Shown: positions 1 to 9,043, counted from the first letter of the stretch. The stretch is 64,000 nt of DNA from Kitasatospora setae KM-6054 (GCF_000269985.1 NC_016109.1:1984001-2048000); one strand, 5' to 3'. Translations and numbers: made by a program. Notes: generated by a model not told the origin, from the sequence alone.

Positions 1-27
1 GGCGTGTCGGCGGCGCGTCGGCGGCGC

Positions 28-1230
28 TCAGTGGATGCCGAGGCCGATCCGGACCTTCGGCGGCTGGCCGAGCAGGTACGCGCCGACCGACTCCAGGACG
101 ACGTCGTGGCCGATCTGGCCCTGGCTCAGCACGGCGGTGTCGCGCAGCCAGCGGTCCATCGGGGAGTCGTGGTTGATCGACCAGGTCTGCAGCAGGTCGT
201 AGAGCCGGTTCACCACCGAGCGGGCCACGTGCACGGCGTGCAGGCCGGACAGCGGGACGGCGCCGCGCTCGGTCAGGCTGAGGTCGTCCAGCACGCCGCC
301 GGCCGACAGCACCTCCCACTGGCGGCGGGTCGCGGCGTACACGCCCTTCCGGGCGGCGTTGAACTCGGCCTCGCAGCGCGCGAGTTCGGTCTGCACCCGC
401 CAGCTGTCGGCCCAACTGCGGCCGGCCATCCCGTCGTAGCGGGTGCTCGCCACCTCGCGGGCGTGGTCGAGCGCGGCCCGGGTGATGCCGAGCGGGACGC
501 CGGGCAGGGCGCGCATGAAGGAGTCGGACCAGGCCATCGGGTTGGGCGCGACCCGCGGTTCGAAGAAGGAGAAGGTGTGGCCCTCCGGGACGAACACGTC
601 GTTCAGGACGTAGTCGCTGCTGCCGGTGCCGCACAGGCCGGTGGTGTCCCAGTTGTCGACCGGCTCGGCGGCGGAGCCCCGGACCACGAACTGCATCGAG
701 TCGTGGTCGTGCGGGCTGTCGGGGGCGGCCCAGGGCTCGCCGTCCTGGTAGACGAACGCGCCGGAGGTCAGCAGGTCGGCGTGCCGGACGCCGGAGCCGA
801 ACGGCCAGTGCCCGCTGAGCAGGTAGCCGCCGGGGACGCGCTCGGCCCGGCCGGCCGGCACCAGCGAGCCCGCGGTGATCAGGTCGGGGCCGGTGTACAG
901 CGCCCGGGTCGCCTCCGGGGTGAGGAAGTTGGTGATCGCGCCGCCCATCGCACCGATCCCGGCGCACCAGCCGGCCGAGGAGTCGCCGTAGGAGATGGCC
1001 TCGATCACCTCCAGCTGCTCCGGCGAGGTCAGGCCCGGGCCGCCGGTCGCGGGGCCGTGGCCGATCCGGAACACGCCGGTGGCGCGCAGCAGCTCGACGA
1101 CGTCGGCGGGCAGCGTGCGGTTGGCCTCGATCTCGGCGCCCCGCTCGCGCAGGACGGGCGCCAGCGCGCGGGCGCGGCGCAGGATCTCGGCGCCGTCGAG
1201 CGGGGCGTCGTGCTGGGTGTCAGTGTTCAT
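28..1230 (-). CDS. acyl-CoA-dehydrogenase-fold flavin oxidase/monooxygenase
   Basis: The 400-residue protein has the acyl-CoA dehydrogenase fold of the group D flavin enzymes (HsaA, DszC and N-hydroxylases such as VlmH): an N-terminal helical domain, a central beta domain with the segment GHWPFGSGVRHADLL near residues 145-160, and a C-terminal four-helix domain. Substrates in this family are usually not CoA esters. Its ATG overlaps the TGA of the upstream ATP-grasp gene as ATGA, so it is the last visible gene of the hydrazine-type operon. I infer that it oxidises a nitrogen centre or C-N bond of the product, for example hydrazine to hydrazone or azo; the substrate cannot be read from sequence. 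The operon could continue beyond the window edge. Confidence 0.8.
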   Translation of the reverse strand: MNTDTQHDAPLDGAEILRRARALAPVLRERGAEIEANRTLPADVVELLRATGVFRIGHGPATGGPGLTSPEQLEVIEAISYGDSSAGWCAGIGAMGGAITNFLTPEATRALYTGPDLITAGSLVPAGRAERVPGGYLLSGHWPFGSGVRHADLLTSGAFVYQDGEPWAAPDSPHDHDSMQFVVRGSAAEPVDNWDTTGLCGTGSSDYVLNDVFVPEGHTFSFFEPRVAPNPMAWSDSFMRALPGVPLGITRAALDHAREVASTRYDGMAGRSWADSWRVQTELARCEAEFNAARKGVYAATRRQWEVLSAGGVLDDLSLTERGAVPLSGLHAVHVARSVVNRLYDLLQTWSINHDSPMDRWLRDTAVLSQGQIGHDVVLESVGAYLLGQPPKVRIGLGIH

Positions 1231-2543
1231 CGGTCCACATCCAGGAGTCCGGCGGGCATGGCGAAGGGGGCGTCCGGGTCGGCGGGGCCGACCTCGGAGG
1301 TGGTGGTGCGGACCAGCGCGGCGGCGGCGGCCAGGCGCTGTTCGCAGGCGGTGACGGTGTCGGCCTCGCAGACCACGAAGGAGTGCCGGGCCAGGTAGCC
1401 GCCGGGCGGCAGCCGCAGCACGGTGCCGATCGGGGCCATCGGGGCGGCGTGCAGCAGGCCGGGCGCGTCGCCGGGCTCGGGGAGGGTCAGCCCGTCGAGC
1501 CGGCAGTCCCGTTCGGGGCAGCCGAAGCTGATCCCGGCCACCGCGGTGCGGGTCGGGGCGATCTCCGGGCGGCGGCCGGTGGCGACGTCGAACAGCACCT
1601 CGCCGGGCTCGATGCCGGTGGCGATCCGGCCGAGCAGCGGGATCAGGTCGCCGCCGAGCCGGCCGTTGACCTCGACGATCAGCGGGCCGCGCGGGGTGAG
1701 CCGCAGCTCGGTGTGGGTGATGCCGTCCTCGACGCCGAGCGCCCGGTGCGCGTCGGCGAGGTGGGCGAGCAGGGCGGGGTCGGCGAGCAGCGGGTCGGCG
1801 GCGTCGACGATGTGGCCGACCTCCTCGAAGTACGGTTCGTCGCTGCTGTACTTGCGGGCCAGGAACAGCGGCAGGTACTCGCCCTTGTGGACGGCGCCGT
1901 CGACGCTGATCTCGGGGCCGCCGGCGTACTCCTCGACGATCACGCTGGCCCGGTAGGGGCCGGGGTCGACCCGGCTGGCGGACAGCGCGGTCTCGAAGGC
2001 AGCGTCGAGCTGGTGCTCGTCGGCGGCGAAGACCACGCCGATGCTGGCGCCCATGGCGCGCGGCTTGAGCACCACGGGGTAGCCGATCCGGGCGGCGGCC
2101 GCGCGGGCCTCGTCCAGGTCGGTGGTGAGCGCGAAGCCGGGCTGGCGCAGGCCGGCGGCGGTCAGCACGGTGCGGGTGCGCTCCTTGTCGCGGACGCCGC
2201 GCACGCCGCGCTCGGACAGGCCGGGGACGCCGAGTTCGGCGGCCAGCAGGCCGGCGTCGAGCACCAGCGGTTCGTCCCAGCAGAGCAGGCCGACGACGTT
2301 GCGGCGGGCGGCGATCTCCCGGACGGTGGCGTTCATGGTGGCGGTGTCGAAGACGTCGGCGACCACGATCTCGTCGAAGTACTCGCGCTGCCAGGTCGGC
2401 CGCAGGTTGTTGACCAGCAGCAGTTCCAGCCCGGCGGCGCGGGCCCGGCGGCTCATCGGGCCGACCAGGTACTCGCGGTACTCCTTGAGTCCGCTGCCGA
2501 TCACCAGCAGCGTGCCCGGGGCTGCTTCCCGCTGTTCGGTCAT
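1227..2543 (-). CDS. ATP-grasp ligase (second of the pair)
   Basis: This 438-residue ATP-grasp protein carries the lysine-containing loop VVLKPRAMGASIG near residue 160 and the metal-binding end EVNGRLGGD near residue 320. These match carboxylate-amine ligases that activate an acid as acyl phosphate and couple it to an amine. Start ATG 2543 overlaps the stop of the preceding ATP-grasp gene, and its own stop overlaps the flavoenzyme start, so synthesis is probably translationally coupled. In this operon it most likely forms an amide or peptide bond to a hydrazino acid or amino acid. It is not a close copy of its neighbour, which suggests two successive ligations. A longer open frame extends upstream but has no family similarity. 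Confidence 0.85.
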   Translation of the reverse strand: MTEQREAAPGTLLVIGSGLKEYREYLVGPMSRRARAAGLELLLVNNLRPTWQREYFDEIVVADVFDTATMNATVREIAARRNVVGLLCWDEPLVLDAGLLAAELGVPGLSERGVRGVRDKERTRTVLTAAGLRQPGFALTTDLDEARAAAARIGYPVVLKPRAMGASIGVVFAADEHQLDAAFETALSASRVDPGPYRASVIVEEYAGGPEISVDGAVHKGEYLPLFLARKYSSDEPYFEEVGHIVDAADPLLADPALLAHLADAHRALGVEDGITHTELRLTPRGPLIVEVNGRLGGDLIPLLGRIATGIEPGEVLFDVATGRRPEIAPTRTAVAGISFGCPERDCRLDGLTLPEPGDAPGLLHAAPMAPIGTVLRLPPGGYLARHSFVVCEADTVTACEQRLAAAAALVRTTTSEVGPADPDAPFAMPAGLLDVDR

Positions 2544-3808
2544 GATTCCTCCTCTGCGTGGGCGTCGATGTCGAACCGGACCAGCGCGGCGGCGGCGTCG
2601 GCGAGCCGGCGGGCCTCGGCCGGGGTGTCGGCGAGGGTGGTGACGATGCCGACCCGGTCCCAGGAGCTGCGCAGTCCGGCGGCGCGGTGGCCGGGGACGA
2701 TGCCGACGACGGCGAGCCGCACGCCCTCGGCGGCGCCGGCGGCCTCCAGGCCGTGCACGGCGGTGACGGTGCCGGGCCGGTCGGGGGCCAGGAAGGCGGC
2801 GGCGGTGGCGCGTTCGGCCTTGACGGGCAGCGGGCCCGGGTCCTCGCCGCGCATCAGGGCGTAGTAGGCGCGGGTGAGGTCGACCGGGTAGGCGGCCTCG
2901 ATCAGGTCGGTGATGGAGTCGCCGGGCAGCCGTCCGGCGCACTCGACCAGCACCGGGACGCCGTCGGCGAGGATCCACTCGCAGTGCAGCACGCCGGTGC
3001 CGAAGCCGACCGCGGCGGCCAGCCGTTCGGTCTCGGCGGCCAGCGACTCCTGCGTCTCGACCGGGAGTTCGGCCGGGACGGTGTGCCCGGACTCGATCGG
3101 GTACGGCCCGGGGTAGAGCAGTTTGCCGGTGGTGTTGGCGAACACCGGGCGGCCGTCGGCGACCAGCATCTCGACACTGAACTCCGGCCCGGCGACGTAC
3201 TGTTCGGCCAGCATGACGGGCGTGATCGGCCGGTCGGGGACGAACACGCCCTCGTCCTGGGCCTGTCCGAACGCCCAGGCGGCCTCGGCCTCGGCGGCGT
3301 CGCGGACCACCAGGGTGCCGACCGAGGCCTGCCGGTTGGCGGGCTTGAGCACCGCCGGGCCGGGGTGCCGGGCCAGGAAGCCGGCCAGTTCGGCGGCGTT
3401 CGCGACCGGCTCGGAGGCCGGGTTGGCGATTCCGGCGGCGGCCGCGACCACCCGCAACTGGTGCTTGTCGCGCAGCAGTTGGGCCGCGCCCAGGCTCGCG
3501 CCCGGCAGTCCGTAGCGCTCGGCGAGCCGGGCCGCGAACGGCACCGCGTACTCGACGGCGGGGATCACGGCGACCGGGTCGAGCCCGGGGTGGGCGGCGA
3601 AGAAGGCGTCCGCCCGGCCCGGCAGGTGGTACTCCCACTCGATCAACTCGCGGGCGTAGTCGATCCGTTCGACCGCCTCGGCGAGGTGCCGCTTGCGGGC
3701 GACGTCCGGCTCCTCGACGTAGACCACCGAGTCGGTGCCCTGGAAGGCGGCCAGCGCGGCCACCGCGAAGGCGACGTAGCCGACCACCAGGACGGGACGG
3801 GTGCTCAT
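2540..3808 (-). CDS. ATP-grasp ligase (first of the pair)
   Basis: The 422-residue protein begins with a Rossmann-like segment (STRPVLVVGYVAFAVAAL). ATP-grasp features follow: PAVLKPANRQASVGTL near residue 160 and the metal-ligand region LVECAGRLPGDSI near residue 310, where Cys-Ala replaces the usual Asn spacing. Such enzymes ligate a carboxylate to an amine with ATP. The ATG at 3808 overlaps the TGA of the MFS gene, and the stop overlaps the next ATP-grasp gene. It belongs to the hydrazine-type operon and is a candidate for building a di- or tripeptide-like product. The substrate is unknown. Confidence 0.85.
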   Translation of the reverse strand: MSTRPVLVVGYVAFAVAALAAFQGTDSVVYVEEPDVARKRHLAEAVERIDYARELIEWEYHLPGRADAFFAAHPGLDPVAVIPAVEYAVPFAARLAERYGLPGASLGAAQLLRDKHQLRVVAAAAGIANPASEPVANAAELAGFLARHPGPAVLKPANRQASVGTLVVRDAAEAEAAWAFGQAQDEGVFVPDRPITPVMLAEQYVAGPEFSVEMLVADGRPVFANTTGKLLYPGPYPIESGHTVPAELPVETQESLAAETERLAAAVGFGTGVLHCEWILADGVPVLVECAGRLPGDSITDLIEAAYPVDLTRAYYALMRGEDPGPLPVKAERATAAAFLAPDRPGTVTAVHGLEAAGAAEGVRLAVVGIVPGHRAAGLRSSWDRVGIVTTLADTPAEARRLADAAAALVRFDIDAHAEEES

Positions 3809-5079
3809 GCCGCACCCCCGACCGGTTCGGCGAGCTCGGTGGCGGCCTCGGCGGCCCGCCGGTCGGCGTCCCGCTTGATGCCGTACACCGCGAACGCGCC
3901 GGCCAGCGCGGCGGTCAGCCCGGCCAGCGCCCAGAAGCCCTGGCCGAAGCGCTGCCACAGGTAGACGCCGAACAGCGGGGCGACCGCCCCGGCCAGGCCG
4001 GTGACGGCGTGCATGGCGGCCAGGTAGCGGGCCTTCAGCGCGGCCGGGAAGGTCGCCGGGTGGGCGAACATGCTGGGCGCGGCGGTCATCAGCCCGGAGA
4101 CGTAGACCAGCATGCCGAGGATCACGAACACCCCGGCGTGCGCGGCCAGCCCGTACAGCGCCAGGCCGAGCGCGTTCAGCCCGTGGCCGACGCCGACCGC
4201 CAGGTAGGTGGGGATCCGGGTGATGTACGAGGTGATCTTCAGTTCGCAGGTGATCAGGACGACCGAGGAGGTGGCCAGCACCGCGCTGTACAGCCAGGTC
4301 GGGTAGCCGTCGTGGACGATCTCCAGCGGCAGCGACACCGAGGACTGCACGTAGGTGACGGTGCCGAGGGTGATCGCCACCAGGTAGGCCAGGTAGGCCC
4401 GGTCGCGCAGCATCGCCGCGTACACGGCCCGGCCGGTGGCCCGGCGCTCGGTGGTGGTGACGGCGGCCGGTTCGGGCACCGCGTGCCGGGGCAGCAGCCG
4501 GTAGGCGAGGGCGGCGTAGACCAGCGTGGTGGCGCCGTCGATCCAGAACAGCAGGTCCCAGTCGAGCAGGATGACCGCGGCGGCGATCAGCGGGGCGAGC
4601 GCGGCGCCGACGTTGAGGGCGATCCGCATCATCGAGAACGCCATCACGTGGTGGCGGTCCGGCATCAGGTCGCTGAGCAGCACCGACGCGGCGGGCCGGT
4701 AGGACTGGGCGAACAGCCCGGCGCCGGCCACCGCGAGCAGCAGCGGCACCAGCAGCCCGGGCCTGGCCAGCAGCGGCAGGATGGCGACCAGCGGCGCGGA
4801 GCCGGCCATCGCGACCACGATGGTGGTGCGGGCGCCGAGCCGGTGGGTGGCCTCGCCGCCGAGCACGGTGCCGACGGCGGTGCCCAGGCTGTACGCGCCG
4901 AGCGCCAGGCCGGCGGTGCCGTCCGACATGTTCTGGTGCGTCAGGTAGAGCACCAGGAAGGTCTGGACGAACGCGCCCAGCTGGTTGACCAGTACGCCGC
5001 CGAGCAGGTACCGGACGGTGGCCGGGGTGGCCCTGAGCGTGTCGAGGACGCCGATCGGGGGTCCGTCGTCGTCGGTCAT
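3805..5079 (-). CDS. MFS transporter, probable product exporter
   Basis: This 424-residue membrane protein has about 12 hydrophobic segments and the MFS signature LGGEATHRLGARTTIV after the second segment. ATG 5079 overlaps the stop of the DAO-type flavoenzyme and its stop overlaps the first ATP-grasp start. Its position inside a biosynthetic operon suggests export of, or self-resistance to, the product. The transported compound is inferred from context only. Confidence 0.85.
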   Translation of the reverse strand: MTDDDGPPIGVLDTLRATPATVRYLLGGVLVNQLGAFVQTFLVLYLTHQNMSDGTAGLALGAYSLGTAVGTVLGGEATHRLGARTTIVVAMAGSAPLVAILPLLARPGLLVPLLLAVAGAGLFAQSYRPAASVLLSDLMPDRHHVMAFSMMRIALNVGAALAPLIAAAVILLDWDLLFWIDGATTLVYAALAYRLLPRHAVPEPAAVTTTERRATGRAVYAAMLRDRAYLAYLVAITLGTVTYVQSSVSLPLEIVHDGYPTWLYSAVLATSSVVLITCELKITSYITRIPTYLAVGVGHGLNALGLALYGLAAHAGVFVILGMLVYVSGLMTAAPSMFAHPATFPAALKARYLAAMHAVTGLAGAVAPLFGVYLWQRFGQGFWALAGLTAALAGAFAVYGIKRDADRRAAEAATELAEPVGGAA

Positions 5080-6143
5080 GCCGCCTCCTTCACAGCTTCG
5101 GTGATGCGTTCCGCGACCAGCGGAGCGGTGGAGAACCCGCTGCCGCCGCAGGCGGCGCGGGTCCACAGGCCCGGGGTGACCGGGGCGAGCAGCGGGCCGC
5201 CGGTGGCGGCGTCCGCGGTGTAGTGGCAGACCCGGACGCCCGCCACGGGGTAGCGCTCCAGGTCGGGCAGGACGCCCTCGGCGGCCAGCCGCTCCAGGTG
5301 GGGCCGCTGGTCCTCGCCGGTGCTGTCGGTGTCCGCGACGGGGCGGCAGACCGTGTCGGAGCTGAGTTTGAGCAGGGTGCCGGCGCCGGGCGGCAGCACC
5401 CAGCCGCGGCCCTCCCGGCCGAGGCCGCCCGCGGTGGGCGCGCCGTCCCAGCGGTCGCCGCCGGGCGGGCGGCCGAGGTAGAGCATGGTCTGCCGGTACA
5501 GCGTGACGGGGGCGGCGGCGAGCCGCCGCGTCCAGGGGCCGCCGGCCAGCAGCGCGAGGTCGCCGCGGAGCACCTCGCCGCCGTCCAGCACGATCCGGCC
5601 GGAGCCGGTGAACACCGAGCGGACGGTGCTGTGCGGGCGCAGCGCGACGCCGGGCCGGGCGGTGAGCCAGCGGACGGCGGCGCGCAGCACCCGGTCGGCG
5701 AGCAGGACGCCGCCGGTGCGTTCGCGGACCCCGACGGTGCCGGGCGGCAGGCCCAGCGGCGGGAGGTCGCGGCCGTCCGGCAGGTCGACCGGGACGCCGG
5801 CCTGGTCGGCCTCGGCGAGCAGGTCGTCGAGGCGGTCGGCGGGGTGGGCGGTGAGGACGCCGACCCGGCGGTAGAGCGGGGTGCCGAGCAGGGTCTCCAG
5901 CTCTTCCCAGTGCCGGTGCGCGGCGATCCGGCGGGCGGTGCCGTCGGGGTCGCCGGGCAGCAGGGTGCGGATCGCGCGGTGCTGGTCGTGCGAGGTGGCG
6001 TCGGGGTTGGGCAGCGGGCCGCGTTCGAGGACGGTGACCCGGTGGCCGGCCCGGGCGCACGCGATGGCGGTGAGCAGGCCGGTGATGCCCGCGCCGACCA
6101 CCACCACGTGCGCGGCGGCGCTGTCCGTGGGGCTCCGGCTCAC
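5076..6143 (-). CDS. FAD-dependent DAO-family oxidoreductase
   Basis: The 355-residue protein opens with a dinucleotide-binding motif (VVVVGAGITGLLTAIACA) and ends with a glycine-oxidase/DAO-like segment (ACGGSGFSTAPLVAERI). In the known hydrazine-forming pathways (s56-p1, triacsin) a DAO-type flavoenzyme oxidatively cleaves N6-(carboxymethylamino)lysine to release hydrazinoacetic acid; this protein sits in the equivalent genetic position. The GTG start at 6143 overlaps the TGA of the synthetase-like gene as GTGA and is preferred because upstream sequence in frame is synthetase-overlapping and unrelated. The role is inferred from family and neighbours. Confidence 0.85.
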   Translation of the reverse strand: MSRSPTDSAAAHVVVVGAGITGLLTAIACARAGHRVTVLERGPLPNPDATSHDQHRAIRTLLPGDPDGTARRIAAHRHWEELETLLGTPLYRRVGVLTAHPADRLDDLLAEADQAGVPVDLPDGRDLPPLGLPPGTVGVRERTGGVLLADRVLRAAVRWLTARPGVALRPHSTVRSVFTGSGRIVLDGGEVLRGDLALLAGGPWTRRLAAAPVTLYRQTMLYLGRPPGGDRWDGAPTAGGLGREGRGWVLPPGAGTLLKLSSDTVCRPVADTDSTGEDQRPHLERLAAEGVLPDLERYPVAGVRVCHYTADAATGGPLLAPVTPGLWTRAACGGSGFSTAPLVAERITEAVKEAA

Positions 6144-7687
6144 CGCCCGCCGCCGCGGACCCGGGTGGCCAGCCTGGGCAGCGGGCGGGGCTGGACGGTG
6201 GTGGCGGTGTGCTCGGCGGGGATCGCGGCGTCGGGCAGGCCCTCGGCGGCGAGGTCGACGAGCAGCGGGGCGGCGCAGCGCAGGAACAGGTCGAGTTCGT
6301 GCCAGAAGTCGCCGGCGTCGGCGTCGGTGACCTCCCAGCGGTCGAGCCGGCCGAGCTGTTCGGTGAGGGTGAAGGCGGCGGCGCTGAGGCTGAAGCGGCG
6401 CGGGTTCAGGGCGGCCGCGAAGCGTTCGGCGAGCAGGGCGGCGGCGTGCCGGGAGCGGGCGCTGACCGGGAGCGGGCCGCGGTCGAGGTGGGCCTCGGCC
6501 TTGGCGGCGACCCGGTTCCAGGGTTCGACCAGGCGCTGTCCGCAGACCCGGTCCATGGCGGCGCGGGTGAAGTTGGTGCGCTGGAAGTCCGGTCCGGTGG
6601 CGGCCAGGTAGTAGCGGGCCAGGTCGCGCGGGACCTCGGCGGTGAGCTGGCGTCCGGTGACGACGTGGCCGCGGCTGGTGGAGAACTTGTCGCTGTCGAG
6701 TTCGTAGAACTCGTTGGTGACGAAGTGCGCGGGCAGCGCGAGTCCGCCGAGGGCGAGCAGCATGGCGGTGCCGGCCAGCGCGAAGGCGAAGCTGGCGTCG
6801 GAGCCGAAGAAGTAGGCGATCTCCGGTCCGGCCTCCAGCGCCCAGTGCCGTTCCTCGTCGCCGGGGACCTCGCCGCGGGACTCGGCGGCCAGCGCGATGG
6901 TGTGCAGGCTCCAGGCGACGGTCTCGGTGTCGGAGTAGAGGACCTGGCCGGGGGTCTCGGCGAACGGGGCGGGGATGCCCCAGTCGATCGGCAGCGTGAT
7001 CGGGTAGTCGGGCAGCCGGCGGGCCATCAGCTCCTCGACGAGCTGGGCGAGCCGGGGCCGCATGGTGGGGGCGAGCCGGGCGAAGTAGCTGGCCAGCGCG
7101 GCCCGGTGCTCCTCCAGCGGGAGGACCAGGACCTCCTTCTCGCGCAGTTCGACGGCGAGTTCGGGGTGCCGGGTGGAGCGCGGGTCGAGCAGCTCGCCGG
7201 AGGCGATCCAGTGGCCGCAGTTCTCGCACAGCCCGGCGCAGCCCTCGGCCAGGCAGACCGGGCAGCCGCCCCGGACGTACGCGTCGGTGAGGTACTCGCC
7301 GGTGTCCGGCAGGTACGGGAACCTGACCTCGCGCAGCCTCAGGTGCCCTTCGCCGTGCAGCCGTTCGAAGAAGGTGCGGACGGTCTTGAGGTAGCGCTCG
7401 TCGAACCGGACGAAGCCGTCGGGGACGATGCCGGCCGCGGCGAGGGTCGCCTCGACCTGTTCGGCGGCGCGCAGCCGCAGCTCCTCGGGGCGTTCGCCGA
7501 GCCGGCGGGCGGTGGTGACGATGTAGTTCTGGGTGAAGTGCACGCCGGTGCCGAACAGGGTGTCGCGGCCGGTGGCCCGGGCGTAGCGGGCGCACACGTC
7601 GGCGGACAGGAACGGGCCGGCCAGGTGGCCCAGGTGCAGGTCACCGTTGGCGGTGGGGCCGGGGGCGACGACCAGCAGCGCGCCCAT
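6140..7687 (-). CDS. methionyl-tRNA-synthetase-like enzyme, putative hydrazine-forming ligase without cupin domain
   Basis: The 515-residue class I synthetase-like protein has a HIGH-type HLGH at residues 18-21, paired cysteines CPVC and CENC of a zinc knuckle near 142-160, and a KMSKS-type loop KFSTSR near 331. It retains only a short helical C-terminus. In Spb40 and Tri28-type hydrazine synthetases a cupin is fused to a MetRS domain, which activates an amino acid onto the N-hydroxyl of lysine before rearrangement. Here the first residue lies directly at HIGH-domain sequence, so no cupin is fused, and none lies in the operon. The ATG shares one base with the N-hydroxylase stop (TGATG). A housekeeping MetRS is unlikely in this context. 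Confidence 0.8.
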   Translation of the reverse strand: MGALLVVAPGPTANGDLHLGHLAGPFLSADVCARYARATGRDTLFGTGVHFTQNYIVTTARRLGERPEELRLRAAEQVEATLAAAGIVPDGFVRFDERYLKTVRTFFERLHGEGHLRLREVRFPYLPDTGEYLTDAYVRGGCPVCLAEGCAGLCENCGHWIASGELLDPRSTRHPELAVELREKEVLVLPLEEHRAALASYFARLAPTMRPRLAQLVEELMARRLPDYPITLPIDWGIPAPFAETPGQVLYSDTETVAWSLHTIALAAESRGEVPGDEERHWALEAGPEIAYFFGSDASFAFALAGTAMLLALGGLALPAHFVTNEFYELDSDKFSTSRGHVVTGRQLTAEVPRDLARYYLAATGPDFQRTNFTRAAMDRVCGQRLVEPWNRVAAKAEAHLDRGPLPVSARSRHAAALLAERFAAALNPRRFSLSAAAFTLTEQLGRLDRWEVTDADAGDFWHELDLFLRCAAPLLVDLAAEGLPDAAIPAEHTATTVQPRPLPRLATRVRGGGR

Positions 7688-8967
7688 CAGCGGGCACCGG
7701 CCGGGGCGAGGCCGCGCCGGGCGAGCAGGTCGCCGGTGATGTCGCGGGCGCGGTGGGCGAGCACGCTGATCAGCGAGTCGGCGATGCCGTGGGTGGCCTC
7801 GTTGACGCCCTGGAGGTAGAGCGCGGCCTCGGTGCCGGCGCCGAGGTCGACCCGGTAGTCGCGGCTGACGGTGACCTCGTCCAGGCCGGTCTTGCCGGTC
7901 AGGTCGCGGACCAGCGACGGCATCCGGCTGTCGTAGCCGGTGCCGAGCAGGACCAGGTCGCAGCGGTGCTCGGTGACCTTGCCGGTGCGCCGGTCGCGCA
8001 GGTCGAGGACGACCTCGCCGTCCTCCTCGCGGGCGGCGACGACCTCGGTCATCGGGCGGACCTCGGCCCGGCCGGTGCCGATCATCTTCTCCCGGTAGAG
8101 CACCATGTACAGCTCGTCGAGGAACGGCGGGGCGAGCGCGGCGTAGTTGGTGAACCGCATCTCGTCGAGGAGCTGGGCGCGGGTCTCGGCGGGGGCGTCG
8201 AAGAACTCGTCGACGAAGGACGGGTAGAACAGCTCGTTGACGAACTTGCTGGTCTGGTAGTTCTGCAGGCCGATCGAGCGGACCAGCATGGTGACGGTGG
8301 AGTTCGGCAGGTTCTCGTACAGCGCCATGAACATCTCGGCGGCGCTCTGCGCGCCGCCGATCACCACGGTGCGCAGCGGGGCGTCCTTGTCGACGGCGTT
8401 GATCCGGCCGCGGAAGCGGGCGCTGTGGATCACCTTCTCGGCGGGCAGGTCGGCGAAGACCGCCGGGATGTGCATGTCGCGGCCGGCGCCGACCACCAGG
8501 TCGCGGCAGCGGATGGTGTCGCCGTCGGCGAGGGTGACCTGCCAGCCGGTCAGCCGGCCGTCGGCGTCGTGCCGGGGCTCGGTGGCGACGACCTTGGCGT
8601 CGTAGCGGATCCGCACCTTCTCCAGCGAGTGGGCGACCCACTGGAGGTAGTCGGAGAACTCCCAGCGGTGCGGGTGGAAGGTTCCCAGGTTGATGAACTG
8701 GTCCAGCCGGTCGTGCTGGTGCAGGAAGTTGAGGAACGAGAAGCGGCTGCGCGGGTCGCGCAGCGTCACCAGGTCCTTCAGGAAGGACACCTGGCTGCGG
8801 GCCCAGGGCATCAGCAGGTCGCGCTGCCACTTGATGTCCGGTGCCTGCTCCAACAGCAGGGTGCTGTCCGCCAGTTCGGCGGAGCCGCTCTCCTCGATCG
8901 CGGCGGCCAGGGCCAGGTTCGCCGGGCCGGCGCCGATCGCCAGTACGCCCACCTCTAGGTCAGCCAC
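7687..8967 (-). CDS. lysine/ornithine N-monooxygenase family flavoprotein
   Basis: The 426-residue protein resembles IucD/SidA-type N-hydroxylases: FAD motif AIGAGPANLALAAAIE near residue 10, a conserved segment KWQRDLLMPWARSQVSFLKD, NADPH motif VVIGGAQSAAEM near 205 and the C-terminal motif LLGTGYDSRMP. These enzymes hydroxylate the side-chain amine of lysine or ornithine. It is the first gene of the overlapping seven-gene operon. The GTG at 8967 follows a good Shine-Dalgarno sequence (GAGGGGGAA). Paired with the synthetase-like and DAO-type enzymes it should supply N-hydroxylysine for N-N bond formation; a siderophore role is less likely because no siderophore synthetase is nearby. Confidence 0.88.
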   Translation of the reverse strand: MADLEVGVLAIGAGPANLALAAAIEESGSAELADSTLLLEQAPDIKWQRDLLMPWARSQVSFLKDLVTLRDPRSRFSFLNFLHQHDRLDQFINLGTFHPHRWEFSDYLQWVAHSLEKVRIRYDAKVVATEPRHDADGRLTGWQVTLADGDTIRCRDLVVGAGRDMHIPAVFADLPAEKVIHSARFRGRINAVDKDAPLRTVVIGGAQSAAEMFMALYENLPNSTVTMLVRSIGLQNYQTSKFVNELFYPSFVDEFFDAPAETRAQLLDEMRFTNYAALAPPFLDELYMVLYREKMIGTGRAEVRPMTEVVAAREEDGEVVLDLRDRRTGKVTEHRCDLVLLGTGYDSRMPSLVRDLTGKTGLDEVTVSRDYRVDLGAGTEAALYLQGVNEATHGIADSLISVLAHRARDITGDLLARRGLAPAGAR

Positions 8968-9030
8968 ACTTTCCCCCTCGTGAACTCGGTTTCGTCCAGG
9001 GCCGGTTGTCGCGACGAGGAATCTAGGAAG

Positions 9031-9043
9031 CCGGGTTTCCCGG
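9031..9043. promoter_or_regulatory. small palindrome upstream of the hydrazine-type operon
   Basis: CCGGG-TTT-CCCGG lies 64-76 bases before the GTG of the N-hydroxylase, between that gene and the terminator of the previous gene. The operon promoter must be in this short space. A possible -10 (TAGATT on the minus strand) overlaps 9021-9026. An operator role is only suggested by position. Confidence 0.3.

Noticed and set aside
1227..3815. Very long open frames (for example 862 codons) spanning two genes
   Set aside because: Only the part after the ATG at 2543 looks like a protein family. The rest is the Arg/Pro-rich shadow of the neighbouring gene, caused by high GC content. The same applies to the many other long antisense frames in the window.
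6140..7687. Housekeeping methionyl-tRNA synthetase
   Set aside because: It is embedded in an overlapping biosynthetic operon with an N-hydroxylase and DAO-type oxidase, and lacks most of the tRNA-binding C-terminus.
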